A stretch of 64,000 bases of DNA from Catellatospora sichuanensis (GTDB taxonomy: Bacteria > Actinomycetota > Actinomycetes > Mycobacteriales > Micromonosporaceae): assembly GCF_007483665.1 (NCBI RefSeq), contig NZ_VIQO01000033.1, positions 94,298-158,297 of the forward strand, written 5' to 3'. Of the stretch, positions 24,008 through 32,100 are shown piece after piece. Each line of letters starts with the position of its first letter. The first letter of the stretch is position 1. Below the pieces are notes generated by a model. It ran no database searches and was not told where the DNA came from. It saw only the letters and a list, made by a program, of their open reading frames with translations. Made by a program: the position numbers and the translations under genes.

Positions 24008-24334
24008 TCACACGGTGACCTGCGCCAACCGGGCCTGCTCGGCGGCGTCGACGCCCTGGGTGGTGACCACCGCGGTGACGATGCCCTCGCTGAGCTCGAT
24101 CGTGTGGTGAGCCGCGTCACGCCACAGCGTCAGCAGCATCACCGCGCCGTCGGCGTACCGCGACGCGAACGCCCTGCCCAGCTCGTCGTCGCCCCACGGC
24201 CGATCCTGCCCGGCCTGCTCGATCGGGCCGCCGGACAGCGCGCGCTCCCGCCCCAGGGACTGCCCGGCCAGGTTCAGCCGCCGGGCCGCCGCCAGCGCGG
24301 CCGACGGGTCGAGGTCGATCCCATGCCTGCTCAT
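24008..24334 (-). CDS. Small helical WXG100/ESX-like protein
   Basis: The 108-residue protein has a helical profile with RPWGDDELGRAFASRYADG in the centre (about residues 45-63). This recalls the turn and following helix of WXG100/ESX-type proteins, although the classical W-x-G is WGD here. Relatives of this kind are often annotated as type VII secretion targets or partners. It starts in an ATGA overlap with the YbaB-like gene, so the two are made together. No EccC or other secretion machine gene is in the window, but a large type-VII-type toxin lies about 5 kb away. The family call is tentative. Confidence 0.55.
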   Translation of the reverse strand: MSRHGIDLDPSAALAAARRLNLAGQSLGRERALSGGPIEQAGQDRPWGDDELGRAFASRYADGAVMLLTLWRDAAHHTIELSEGIVTAVVTTQGVDAAEQARLAQVTV

Positions 24335-24747
24335 CGCTGCTCCTCGTAGCCCATCATGTCGTCGTGGCGGCGCAGCAACGCGCCCAGGTCGCCGCCGCGT
24401 AGCAGCTCGGGCACCCCGGTCTCGGCGGGCACGACCCGCGCCACCAGCTCCGCGGTCGCCTCCGCGGCGGCCTGCTCGGCGCGGCGGGTGGTCTTGGTGA
24501 TCAGCTCGGCGAGCCGGTCCGGCCGGTGCGCCGCGTACGCCCGCTCGTGCAGGCGCAGCCGCAGCAACTGCCCGCGCGCGCCGACCACGACGGCGACCAT
24601 GCCGTCGGCGGAGGCGACGGAGACCTCCAGCCCCGCCAGCTCCCGCTGCAGCTCCCCCACGTTGTCGCGCAGGTGGGTGTAGCGGGCGTGGACCTCGTCG
24701 AAACGTGCCCGCAGCGCCGCGTTGGCGTCCCGGTCAGCGGGCGACAC
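24331..24747 (-). CDS. YbaB/EbfC-like protein
   Basis: The 138-residue protein starts with a coiled-coil helix (ARFDEVHARYTHLRDNVGEL). The YbaB-type beta hairpin VSVASADGMVAVVVGARGQL and an alpha helix with LAELITKTTRRAEQAAAEA follow. YbaB proteins bind DNA as dimers, and paralogues are common beside WXG100-like genes in actinomycetes. The GTG start (24747) lies 14 bases inside the end of the endonuclease V gene, and its stop overlaps the start of the WXG-like gene. It is not the housekeeping YbaB that accompanies dnaX and recR. Confidence 0.62.
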   Translation of the reverse strand: MSPADRDANAALRARFDEVHARYTHLRDNVGELQRELAGLEVSVASADGMVAVVVGARGQLLRLRLHERAYAAHRPDRLAELITKTTRRAEQAAAEATAELVARVVPAETGVPELLRGGDLGALLRRHDDMMGYEEQR

Positions 24748-25420
24748 GCTGGGCTCTGAGCAGGCGGCGGGAGAACTGGTCGGCGCGCCGGGTCGTCTCC
24801 GGCAGCCGGAAACGCGGCGACAGCTTCAACGTGAGCGCGGTGGCCGTGTCGAGGTCTATGCGGTGCCCGACGGAGACGAAGACCGGCTTGACCTTCGGCT
24901 GGGTGCGCACCACCCGGCCCAGCACCTCGCCGTCCTCGGTCAGCGGCGACCAGTCGCCCCGGTTCGTCCCCGGCCGGGCGTGTGCGGCCGTGAACGGCGT
25001 CTTGGCCACTCCGAAGGTGGGCAGGCCGGTGAGCACGCCGACGTGGCAGGCCAGCCCGAAACGGCGCGGGTGGGCCAACCCGTAGCCGTCGCACACCAGC
25101 ACGTCCGGGATGGTGCCCCGCATTCGCTCCAGCGCGTCGACCAGGAGGGGCATCTCCCGGAACGCCAGCAGGCCCGGCACGTACGGGAAGGCCACGTCGC
25201 CGGCCACGGAGATCGCATGAACGACAGCCAGCGTCTCCAGGTCCAGTACGACGACGGCGGCCACGGCCCGGCCGGTCTCATCGTCGTACGACACGTCCAG
25301 CCCGGCCACGGTCCGCACGGCGAGCGGCGGCCCGGTCGGCTCGACCCGCTCGCGCAGGGCCAGCTGCTGGCGCAGCGCCTCGGCCTCGTCGGCCGGCCAT
25401 GGATCGTGCGTCACCTTCAT
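24734..25420 (-). CDS. nfi: Endonuclease V
   Basis: The 228-residue enzyme nicks DNA next to deaminated adenine (hypoxanthine). The family motifs are present: TVAGLDVSYD with the metal-binding Asp, PDVLVCDGYGLAHPRRFGLACH with a second acidic residue and HPR-x-GLA-x-H, and GVAKTPF for substrate recognition. Length matches the family. It ends within the YbaB-like gene by 14 bases and starts 19 bases after the Nudix gene, so the minus-strand genes from 25982 to 24008 may be one transcript. A deamination-repair enzyme near two predicted deaminase-type toxins is suggestive but may be chance. Confidence 0.93.
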   Translation of the reverse strand: MKVTHDPWPADEAEALRQQLALRERVEPTGPPLAVRTVAGLDVSYDDETGRAVAAVVVLDLETLAVVHAISVAGDVAFPYVPGLLAFREMPLLVDALERMRGTIPDVLVCDGYGLAHPRRFGLACHVGVLTGLPTFGVAKTPFTAAHARPGTNRGDWSPLTEDGEVLGRVVRTQPKVKPVFVSVGHRIDLDTATALTLKLSPRFRLPETTRRADQFSRRLLRAQRVAR

Positions 25421-25439
25421 CGATCAGCCCACCCGTCGC

Positions 25440-25982
25440 TCAGCCCAGCCGTGCCATGGCGTTGCGCACCACGCGCGCGGTGTCCGTGCCGAGCGGGCTG
25501 GGCAGCTCGTCCGGGGCGAACCAGCCGAGCTCGTGCGACTCCTCGCTGACCTGCGCCACCGCGTCCACGGGCGCGTGCACCAGGAAGATCACGTCGTAGT
25601 GCCGGTTGGGCCTGCCCGCACAGTTCACGTGGTGCACGTCCACGTCGACCGGCACCGGGTCGACGACGAGCCCCGCGATGCCGCTCTCCTCGGTGGCCTC
25701 GCGCAGGGCGGCCGCGGCGAGGTCGCCGTCCTCGGCTTCGAGGTGCCCGCCGAGCTGGCACCAGATGTCGTGCCTGCCGTGCAGGCACAGCAGGATGCGG
25801 GAGCGGTCGTGCGAGACGATGATCGCGCTGGCCGTGACGTGCCCGTCGAGGTGCGGCTTGCCCATCACCTGCGGGCCGTGCGCCAGCAGCGCCATCGTCT
25901 GCGTCCAGTCGGCCTCCGCGTCGGCGGGCGGGCGCCAGTCGGTCAGCAGTCGTACGGCGTCGGTATGCAGGGTCTGCGTCAC
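25440..25982 (-). CDS. Nudix hydrolase
   Basis: The 180-residue protein has a Nudix box of the variant form GGHLEAEDGDLAAAALREAT followed by EESGI. The catalytic REx2EE acidic cluster is intact, but the first Glu position is shifted by the DGD insertion, common in actinobacterial Nudix proteins. The lead helix and the strand SRILLCLHGRHDIWCQLGG fit the fold. It probably hydrolyses a nucleotide or nucleoside diphosphate derivative; the substrate is not predictable. GTG 25982 is chosen because homologues begin at TQTLHTDAVRLL; upstream sequence in the frame is not conserved-looking. It lies 19 bases before endonuclease V. Confidence 0.82.
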   Translation of the reverse strand: MTQTLHTDAVRLLTDWRPPADAEADWTQTMALLAHGPQVMGKPHLDGHVTASAIIVSHDRSRILLCLHGRHDIWCQLGGHLEAEDGDLAAAALREATEESGIAGLVVDPVPVDVDVHHVNCAGRPNRHYDVIFLVHAPVDAVAQVSEESHELGWFAPDELPSPLGTDTARVVRNAMARLG

Positions 25983-26043
25983 CCGGCCGATGCTAGTGCC
26001 CGGCGCACGCATGCGGGCTCGGGCCTGTGGACAACTTCGTCGA

Positions 26044-26778
26044 TCAGGCTTTGACCAGCACGTCGTCACGGATCTCGCGGAGCAGCCGGGCGCTGTCGTC
26101 CATGGACCGGCCGCCGTAGAACAGGCCGAGGCCGAGGCTGCCGTGATCGATCCAGGCGCAGACCACCACCGGCGCGTCGCTCTGCTTGTCGCGGCCGTTG
26201 CCGCAGCGCAGCTCCCCACCGCGCGCTCCGGCGGCGTAGCTGCGCACTCCCGTGGGCCGGTCCCTGCCCGCCCCGGCGAGCGCGCCGTCCAGTTCGCCGG
26301 CCGGGTCGAGGATGAACCGGGTGGCCACGACCAGCACCACCGGGGTGTCCTTGTGCTTGGGCTCGTCGAGCTTGGCGACCTCCGCGCCGGTCACGTCCTG
26401 CTCGCGGTGGATCTGCGCGATCAGCTCGTTGGCCGCGGCGCGGACCTGGGGACTGTCGTCGCGGCGCAGGCCCGCGATCGTCGTGCCCAGCTCGGCGCGC
26501 ACCGGATACTGCGCCCGGATCGGCGCGGTGACCACGGCGAGCACCCCGCAGCAGCCCAGGCTCAGCACGGTCAGCGTGCCGAGCACCCACGGCCAGCGCC
26601 GGCGGCGGGGCCGCTCCACGTAGACGACCTGCGGCTGCGCCGGGGCGAGGCGCTGCTCGGCCGGGACCGACGCGAGGCGCTGCGGGATCGAAGCCATGCC
26701 GAGGGTGTGCGTGTGGCCGTCGCGACCCGCCCACGGATCGACGGGCGGGGGCAGGGGTGGCGTGGGGGCGTCGCTCAC
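26044..26778 (-). CDS. Single-pass membrane protein of unknown function
   Basis: The 244-residue protein begins with a proline-rich cytoplasmic tail (SDAPTPPLPPPVDPWAG). A basic patch RPRRRRWPWVLG precedes one membrane helix (TLTVLSLGCCGVLAVVTAPI, about residues 68-87), leaving about 155 residues outside. The external part has two cysteines (LRCGNG, VVVCAWID) that could form a disulfide. Similar proteins are common in actinomycetes and have no known role. The GTG at 26778 is favoured over the longer frame because the proline-rich start is typical of this group. Its neighbour across a 183-base gap is a divergent secreted lysozyme-like gene. Confidence 0.6.
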   Translation of the reverse strand: MSDAPTPPLPPPVDPWAGRDGHTHTLGMASIPQRLASVPAEQRLAPAQPQVVYVERPRRRRWPWVLGTLTVLSLGCCGVLAVVTAPIRAQYPVRAELGTTIAGLRRDDSPQVRAAANELIAQIHREQDVTGAEVAKLDEPKHKDTPVVLVVATRFILDPAGELDGALAGAGRDRPTGVRSYAAGARGGELRCGNGRDKQSDAPVVVCAWIDHGSLGLGLFYGGRSMDDSARLLREIRDDVLVKA

Positions 26779-26949
26779 CCGCGGCACTGTACCGAGCCGC
26801 TCCCACCGCCGCACCCGAAGCACGAGGGCGGCTCACAAAACCCCTGGTCAGAAACAATCTTGAGAACAAGTCCTAGCAATTCGGGCTAAATCAGCACCAC
26901 CCTGGGAGAAATCTGATAGCACCCCCTTTTACCTGGGCTAATGCCTTCC

Positions 26950-26955
26950 TAATAT
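26950..26955 (+). promoter_or_regulatory. -10 box of the lysozyme-like gene (leaderless start)
   Basis: TAATAT ends six bases before ATG 26962 and no Shine-Dalgarno sequence is present, which fits leaderless expression. The region 26,850-26,960 is markedly richer in A and T than its surroundings. Confidence 0.5.
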
Positions 26956-26961
26956 CGGCCA

Positions 26962-27822
26962 ATGCCCCCGCATACCCCCCGTGATCAGCAAGAACGACGC
27001 ACCGCCCAGGCCGCAGGCTCCCCCGCCTCCGGTCGGCACCGCCGTGACGACGGCTGGCAGGCCCGGCACCGCCGTCAGCAGTCGCCGGCGCAGCGCCTGC
27101 TCGCACCCCTGCTCACGACCGCCGCACTCGCCGGAGTCGGGGCCGTGGCCATCCTGTCCGGCAACGCCCGCCCGGTCGTCGTCGAGCCGCCGACCGCCGC
27201 CGGACTGCTGCCCGGCAACGCCGTGGCCGCGCCGGCCCTCGTCGCCGCCAGCGACGTGACCAGCAGCGCGCTGCTGCACCGGATGCCGCAGCTGCGCGCT
27301 CCCAAGGCGAGCGCCCCGGCGGTCAAGCCGAAGCCCAAGCCGAAACCCAAGCCCAAGCCGAAACCCAAGCCGGTGGTACGGGTCGTGAAGCTGGTCGCCG
27401 GCATGGACCGCCAGCAGATGGACAACGCCGCCGCGATCGTCAAGAAGGCCCAGTCCATGGGCCTGTCCAAGTGGGCGATGATCGTCGGCGTGGCCACCGC
27501 CATGCAGGAGAGCCGCCTCTACAACGTGGCCAGCCACGTCGTGCCCGAGTCGCTGAACTACCCGCACCAGGGCACCGGCTCGGACCACGACTCCATCGGC
27601 CTGTTCCAGCAGCGCGCCAGCGGCAGCTGGGGCTCGGTCAAGGAGATCATGCAGCCGCAGTACGCGGCCGGCGCGTTCTTCGGCCGGCTCGTGGAGATCG
27701 ACGGCTGGGAGGACCTGCCGCTGACCCGCGCCGCGCAGAAGGTGCAGATCTCGGCTTTCCCCGACGCGTACGCCAAGCACGAGGACAACGCGACCGAGAT
27801 CGTCAACGCGCTGCTGAACTGA
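26962..27822 (+). CDS. Membrane-anchored or secreted lysozyme-like protein with KP repeat
   Basis: The 286-residue protein has a basic N-terminus, one hydrophobic segment (PLLTTAALAGVGAVAILSG, about residues 49-67) and a Pro/Ala-rich spacer. A run of eight Lys-Pro pairs (about residues 121-136) comes next. The C-terminal domain (about residues 145-286) resembles lysozyme/transglycosylase folds. MQESRLYNVASHV holds the likely catalytic Glu, followed by GSDHDSIGLFQQRASGSWG. It probably cuts peptidoglycan outside the membrane, with the charged KP arm spanning the wall. The start lacks an SD and is explained by the leaderless -10 box upstream. It converges with the SUKH-fusion gene, 21 bases apart. 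Confidence 0.75.
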   Translation: MPPHTPRDQQERRTAQAAGSPASGRHRRDDGWQARHRRQQSPAQRLLAPLLTTAALAGVGAVAILSGNARPVVVEPPTAAGLLPGNAVAAPALVAASDVTSSALLHRMPQLRAPKASAPAVKPKPKPKPKPKPKPKPVVRVVKLVAGMDRQQMDNAAAIVKKAQSMGLSKWAMIVGVATAMQESRLYNVASHVVPESLNYPHQGTGSDHDSIGLFQQRASGSWGSVKEIMQPQYAAGAFFGRLVEIDGWEDLPLTRAAQKVQISAFPDAYAKHEDNATEIVNALLN

Positions 27823-27843
27823 GTCCGCGCCGGTCGCGGCGGC

Positions 27844-29067
27844 CTACCGGGTCGCCGCGACGACGCCGTCGGCACGCAGGCGGCCCGGCGTGCGCCCGGT
27901 GGCCAGGTTGGCCAGCGCCTCGTCGACGCGCGCGCCGAGGTACCAGTCGCCGCCCTGGTCCAGCACGAAGAAGCGGCTCCGCGCGTCCACGACCAGGATG
28001 TTGAAGGCCGTCTCGGTGCCGATCGGGCACACCGGCACGCCCAGCCGCCGCTCGAACGCCGCCAGCTCCGGCACCGGGCAGAACTCGTCCGGCAGGCTCA
28101 GCGTGAACTGTTGCGCCAGGCAGTCCTCGCCCGCCACGGTGGCCCGCGTGGACAGCTGCGGGTAACGCACGAAGACGTCGCGCGCGGCGGCGGCGGCCGC
28201 CTCGTCGTGCCACGCGCCGTAGGCGTCGCGCGCCTCGGCGAGCAGCCGGTCCACCTGCGCGGGGTCCAGCCCGCCACCGGTCCAGCCCCCCTCGGTGAGC
28301 ACCGCCGCCACGCGCGGCGGGAACCGGTCGGGATCGGGCGCAGCACCGGCCGCCGCCGGATCGCGCAGCTCGGTCCAGTCCACCGCCGCCAGGTCGCCGC
28401 CGAGTGCCTGCCAGGCGAGATGGCACGTGACGCAGCACGGCAGGTCCGGGCCCAGCCCGAGCGGCCGGTCCGACATCGTCGGATAGCCGGTCGGCCGCCG
28501 CTCGGCCAGCGCCGACCACATGGCCGCCGGATCCGTCGACCCGGTGCGCTCCCACTCGGTGAACAGCCGCGACAGCAGCACCAGCTCGGCATGGCGGGCC
28601 GCCCCGCGCACCAGCCGGCCCGCCGGCTGGGCGGCCAGCCAGCCCGCCACCGCCGGATGGTGCACCGGTTCGGCGTCGCCCCGCGCGGAAAGTGCCAGGA
28701 AGCTGACGTTCTGCTTGGTCAGCGCCATGGCGATCCGCGCCGGGCCGGGCAGCGCCAGGGCCGCCTCGGCCCGGCTCGGCCGTGGTGGGGCAGCGACGAG
28801 CGTCGCCGAACCGGGCCGATAGCGCGCCGCCACCTGCTCGGTCGACCAGGCCGGGTAGTAGGCGAGCAGGCCGCTGTGCCGGTCGAGCACGACCGCGACG
28901 CCCGAACCGAGCGGCGGCGGCTGCGCATCCGTCACCGGCGGCACGATCCAGACGCACCAGCCGTGCGCGAACTCCTCGACCAGGCCGCGGTACGGCTTGC
29001 CGTCGCGCAGGGTCGCCTCCACGGCGAAGCGTTCCGCCAGCCGCAGCGCATCGTCGATCGTAGCCAC
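27844..29067 (-). CDS. YwqJ-like deaminase flanked by YrhB-like and SUKH-like immunity domains
   Basis: The 407-residue protein looks tripartite. Residues 1-90 resemble YrhB-type immunity domains (SGVAVVLDRHSGLLAYYP). Residues about 100-230 carry a zinc deaminase signature: HAE at 159-161 and PCCVTC at 210-215 (PC and CxxC), as in YwqJ-type toxin deaminases. The C-terminus (ILVVDARSRFFVLDQGGDWYLGARVDEALANL) resembles SUKH-3. Such parts occur in polymorphic toxin loci, and the gene is divergent from the giant toxin gene. It may be an immunity protein that kept or captured a deaminase. ATG 29067 has a GGGGAGGG SD. Domain calls are from motif reading; overall function is uncertain. Confidence 0.6.
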   Translation of the reverse strand: MATIDDALRLAERFAVEATLRDGKPYRGLVEEFAHGWCVWIVPPVTDAQPPPLGSGVAVVLDRHSGLLAYYPAWSTEQVAARYRPGSATLVAAPPRPSRAEAALALPGPARIAMALTKQNVSFLALSARGDAEPVHHPAVAGWLAAQPAGRLVRGAARHAELVLLSRLFTEWERTGSTDPAAMWSALAERRPTGYPTMSDRPLGLGPDLPCCVTCHLAWQALGGDLAAVDWTELRDPAAAGAAPDPDRFPPRVAAVLTEGGWTGGGLDPAQVDRLLAEARDAYGAWHDEAAAAAARDVFVRYPQLSTRATVAGEDCLAQQFTLSLPDEFCPVPELAAFERRLGVPVCPIGTETAFNILVVDARSRFFVLDQGGDWYLGARVDEALANLATGRTPGRLRADGVVAATR

Positions 29068-29184
29068 GAAGCCCTCCCCAGGGTGGTGTGCTAATAGGCC
29101 ACGGTAGCGGTTGTGACCGATGTCTGGCGCATGTGGACGGTGCTGGCTATGGTGTCGCCAGTCACCTGGGGAGGGACTGTCACC

Positions 29185-32100
29185 ATGCCACTTCTACCTT
29201 CACCGATCCCGCATCCGCTGAGCTACTTCGATGCGCCCGGCTGGATGTGCACCACCCTGGAATGGGTGGTGGGCGTCGACTGGCCCGAAGGCGACGAGGC
29301 CGCCATGCGCGAGCTCGCCGACGACTGGTATGCCGCGTCGTCGCGGATGGGACCGCTGCTCGACGAGGCCGACGACGCCGTGCTCGCCGCGGTGGCCGCC
29401 GCGGGCGGCCCGGACGGCCAGGTCGCGAGTGCCATCCTGCGGCTGTGGTCGCAGCTCGGCCGCGCGCACGGCACCGGCGGCGAGGAAGCCGCCCTGGCCA
29501 TGGTCGTCGACCTGCTGGACGACTTCGGCGCGCAGGTCGACGACGGCGCCAACCAGATCGAGGGCGTGAAGATCGAGTTCTATGTGGAACTCGGCCTGCT
29601 GCTCATCGAGCTGATCGCGCTGGCCGCCGCCGCGGCCGTCACCCTCGGCGCGTCGATGGCCGGCGCCGCGCCCGCGATGTACGCCACCCGCTTCGCGATC
29701 CAGCGCCTGCTCCGCCGCGCAGCCAAGGAGCTGCTGGAACGGGCCGCGAAGAACGGCCTCAAGGACCGGTTGAAGGACCGGCTCGGCGACGCGGTCAAGG
29801 ACCGGATCAGATCCAAGGTGGTACGCCATCTCGGCGAGCAGGCGCTCGAGGAGGGCCTGCAGGAGGGGCTCACCTCGCTGGGCGTCCAGGCGTACCAGGT
29901 GAGCGAGGGCAACCGCGGCGGCCTGAACGCGGGCGAGCTGGCGCTCGACACCGGGCTCGGCGCGCTGGCCGGCGGCGTCGGCGGCGTCACCGGGCTCGGC
30001 CGGACCCGCGCGACGACCGCCTTCGGCCGGTTCGGCGAGCACGCGCTGCGCGGCGCGAGCGGCGAGATGCTCGGCGAGGTCACCGTCGGCGTGGTCACCG
30101 GTCAGGGCGTCAGCCTGCAGTCACTGGGCATGGCCGCGACCTCCGCCACGTTCGGCTCGGCCGTCGGCGACACCCGGGTCGCCGTCGACGGACGGCTGCT
30201 CGGGGCGGAGCTGAGCCTGTCCGCCGCGCTCGACGCGCACGGGCAGCCGGGCGTGACGGCCCTGTCGACCGCCGTGTCGCTCGGTTCGTTCGGCGACTCC
30301 GGCGACGCGGCCCCGGCCGCCCTGTTCGCGGGCCCCGCGGGTGAAACCGCGGCCGCCGCGATCGGCCTCGGCGGGACCGGCGCGGCCGTGGACCTGACCG
30401 GCGACCACGCGAGCGGCCCAGGCGTCGCGTTCGGAGGCGAGATCCCGGGCAGCACGGCCGCCGGCCACGGTCCTCACCTGGCCGGAGCACCGGCCGACCC
30501 GGCAGGCCTGTTCGACGGGGATGCCGGATCGCCCGAGGATCGCGCACCCGCGATTGCGGACCTCGGACACGATCGCGATCACCTCGGCGACCGTCCAGCC
30601 GCGCCCCACGCGGGGCTGGCCGCCGACGGGGTGGCGGTGCTCGATCCGGCGACCGGCACGATCCCGTCCGCTCCGGGCCCGGCCGCGGCGGGCCCGCCGA
30701 CCGGCGCGGCCGCACCGCCGGTCGGGTCGCTCGCCGGGCCGGCTGCCGCCACGGGCGGCAGCGTCACCGGGGGTTTCCCGCCCGGCTTCGTCTCCCCGGT
30801 CATTCCGCCTTCGCCGAGTTCCGGCCACCCTGGCGGCGCGAGCGGTCCGGCGCGGCCGGGCGGCGTGCCGCCGACGATCCGCGTCCCGCAGACTGGCGAC
30901 CTCCCTCAGACCGGTGGCGTGCCGCAGACACACGGGGTGCCACCGGTCGCAGCGGCGGAATCGGCCGACGAGGTCGACGTCGCCGCGGTGGCCGCGGCCG
31001 CGGTCGCCTCGCTGGGCGGCCCGAACCAGGGCCCGGTCCGGCCACGTGCCGCAGAACCGGGCACGGGCGACCGTTCGGCGTTCGTGGCCAGGGTCCCGGA
31101 AAGCCGGGCCGAACGCGAGGCCTACGAGAGCCACACCGCGTTCGGGCGCACCCATGCGATGCGCCTGCGGTTCGACCCGCGCAGCTCCACGCTGCTGAAC
31201 CGGCTGCGCCGCCTGCTCCAGGACGCGTTCGATGCCGGGCCGGGCGCGCACGACCCCGGGCGGGCCGCCTACGAGCAGAGCCTGGCCCCGCTGGAGGCGC
31301 GCCTGCGCACCCTGCAGCACGGCCCGATCGACGGCCCGCGGCGGTACGAGATCGGCGACGAGTCGTTCACCGAGTTCCAGCGGCTGCGCTACGGGGAGGA
31401 CGAGCGGGACCGGTTCCGCGTCGCCGACGGCGCGATCAACGAGCCGGACGACCGCTCCCGGGCGACCGGCCTCGACGACCCCCGGCCGGTCGAGACCAGC
31501 CGCCGCTACGGGCTGCCCGGCGGGCACCGCCGCCCGCTGGCCCTGCACCAGCAGGACGTCGAGCTGGTCGTGGAGCGCGACGCCGACGGGAGGCCGCGCC
31601 GGTTCAGCGACCTGTTCGGCGAGTGGCCGCGCCGCACCAACGACGGCGGCCCCAAGGCCGACCCCACCCGTGCGATCAACTGCACCGACGTGGTGCTGTC
31701 GGTCATCGACACGTGGCTGCACGGCAGGCCGCGGGTCGCGGCCCCGCGCACCGTCGACCGGTTCACCCCCGACCTGCTGCCGCTGGGCGGCGAACCCGGC
31801 GGCGCGGCCCGCATCGAGGACGCCGTCGGCGCCCGCTTCCAGCAGCTCATGGCCGACCACCGGACCAGCTCCTACGACGAGGCGTGGCAGCCGCGGCAGG
31901 AGGCGTTCGGCACCCTGGAGTCGGCGCTGTCCGCCCAGGGGCACGGCGCCGTCGCGGTGCTGCTGCTGGAGCGCCCGAGCGGAGCCGCGCACGCCGTCAC
32001 CGTGCACAACCAGCACGGCCGGATCGTGTACGTCGACGCCCAGGACAACGAGCACCCCGTGTCGACATACCGGCCCGGCGGCGCGGTCCGGATGGACGCG

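Noticed and set aside
26824..26961. A c-di-AMP-type riboswitch before the lysozyme-like gene
   Set aside because: The region is only 138 bases, AT-rich, shows none of the conserved riboswitch core that I could recognise, and ends in a -10 box that implies a leaderless message.
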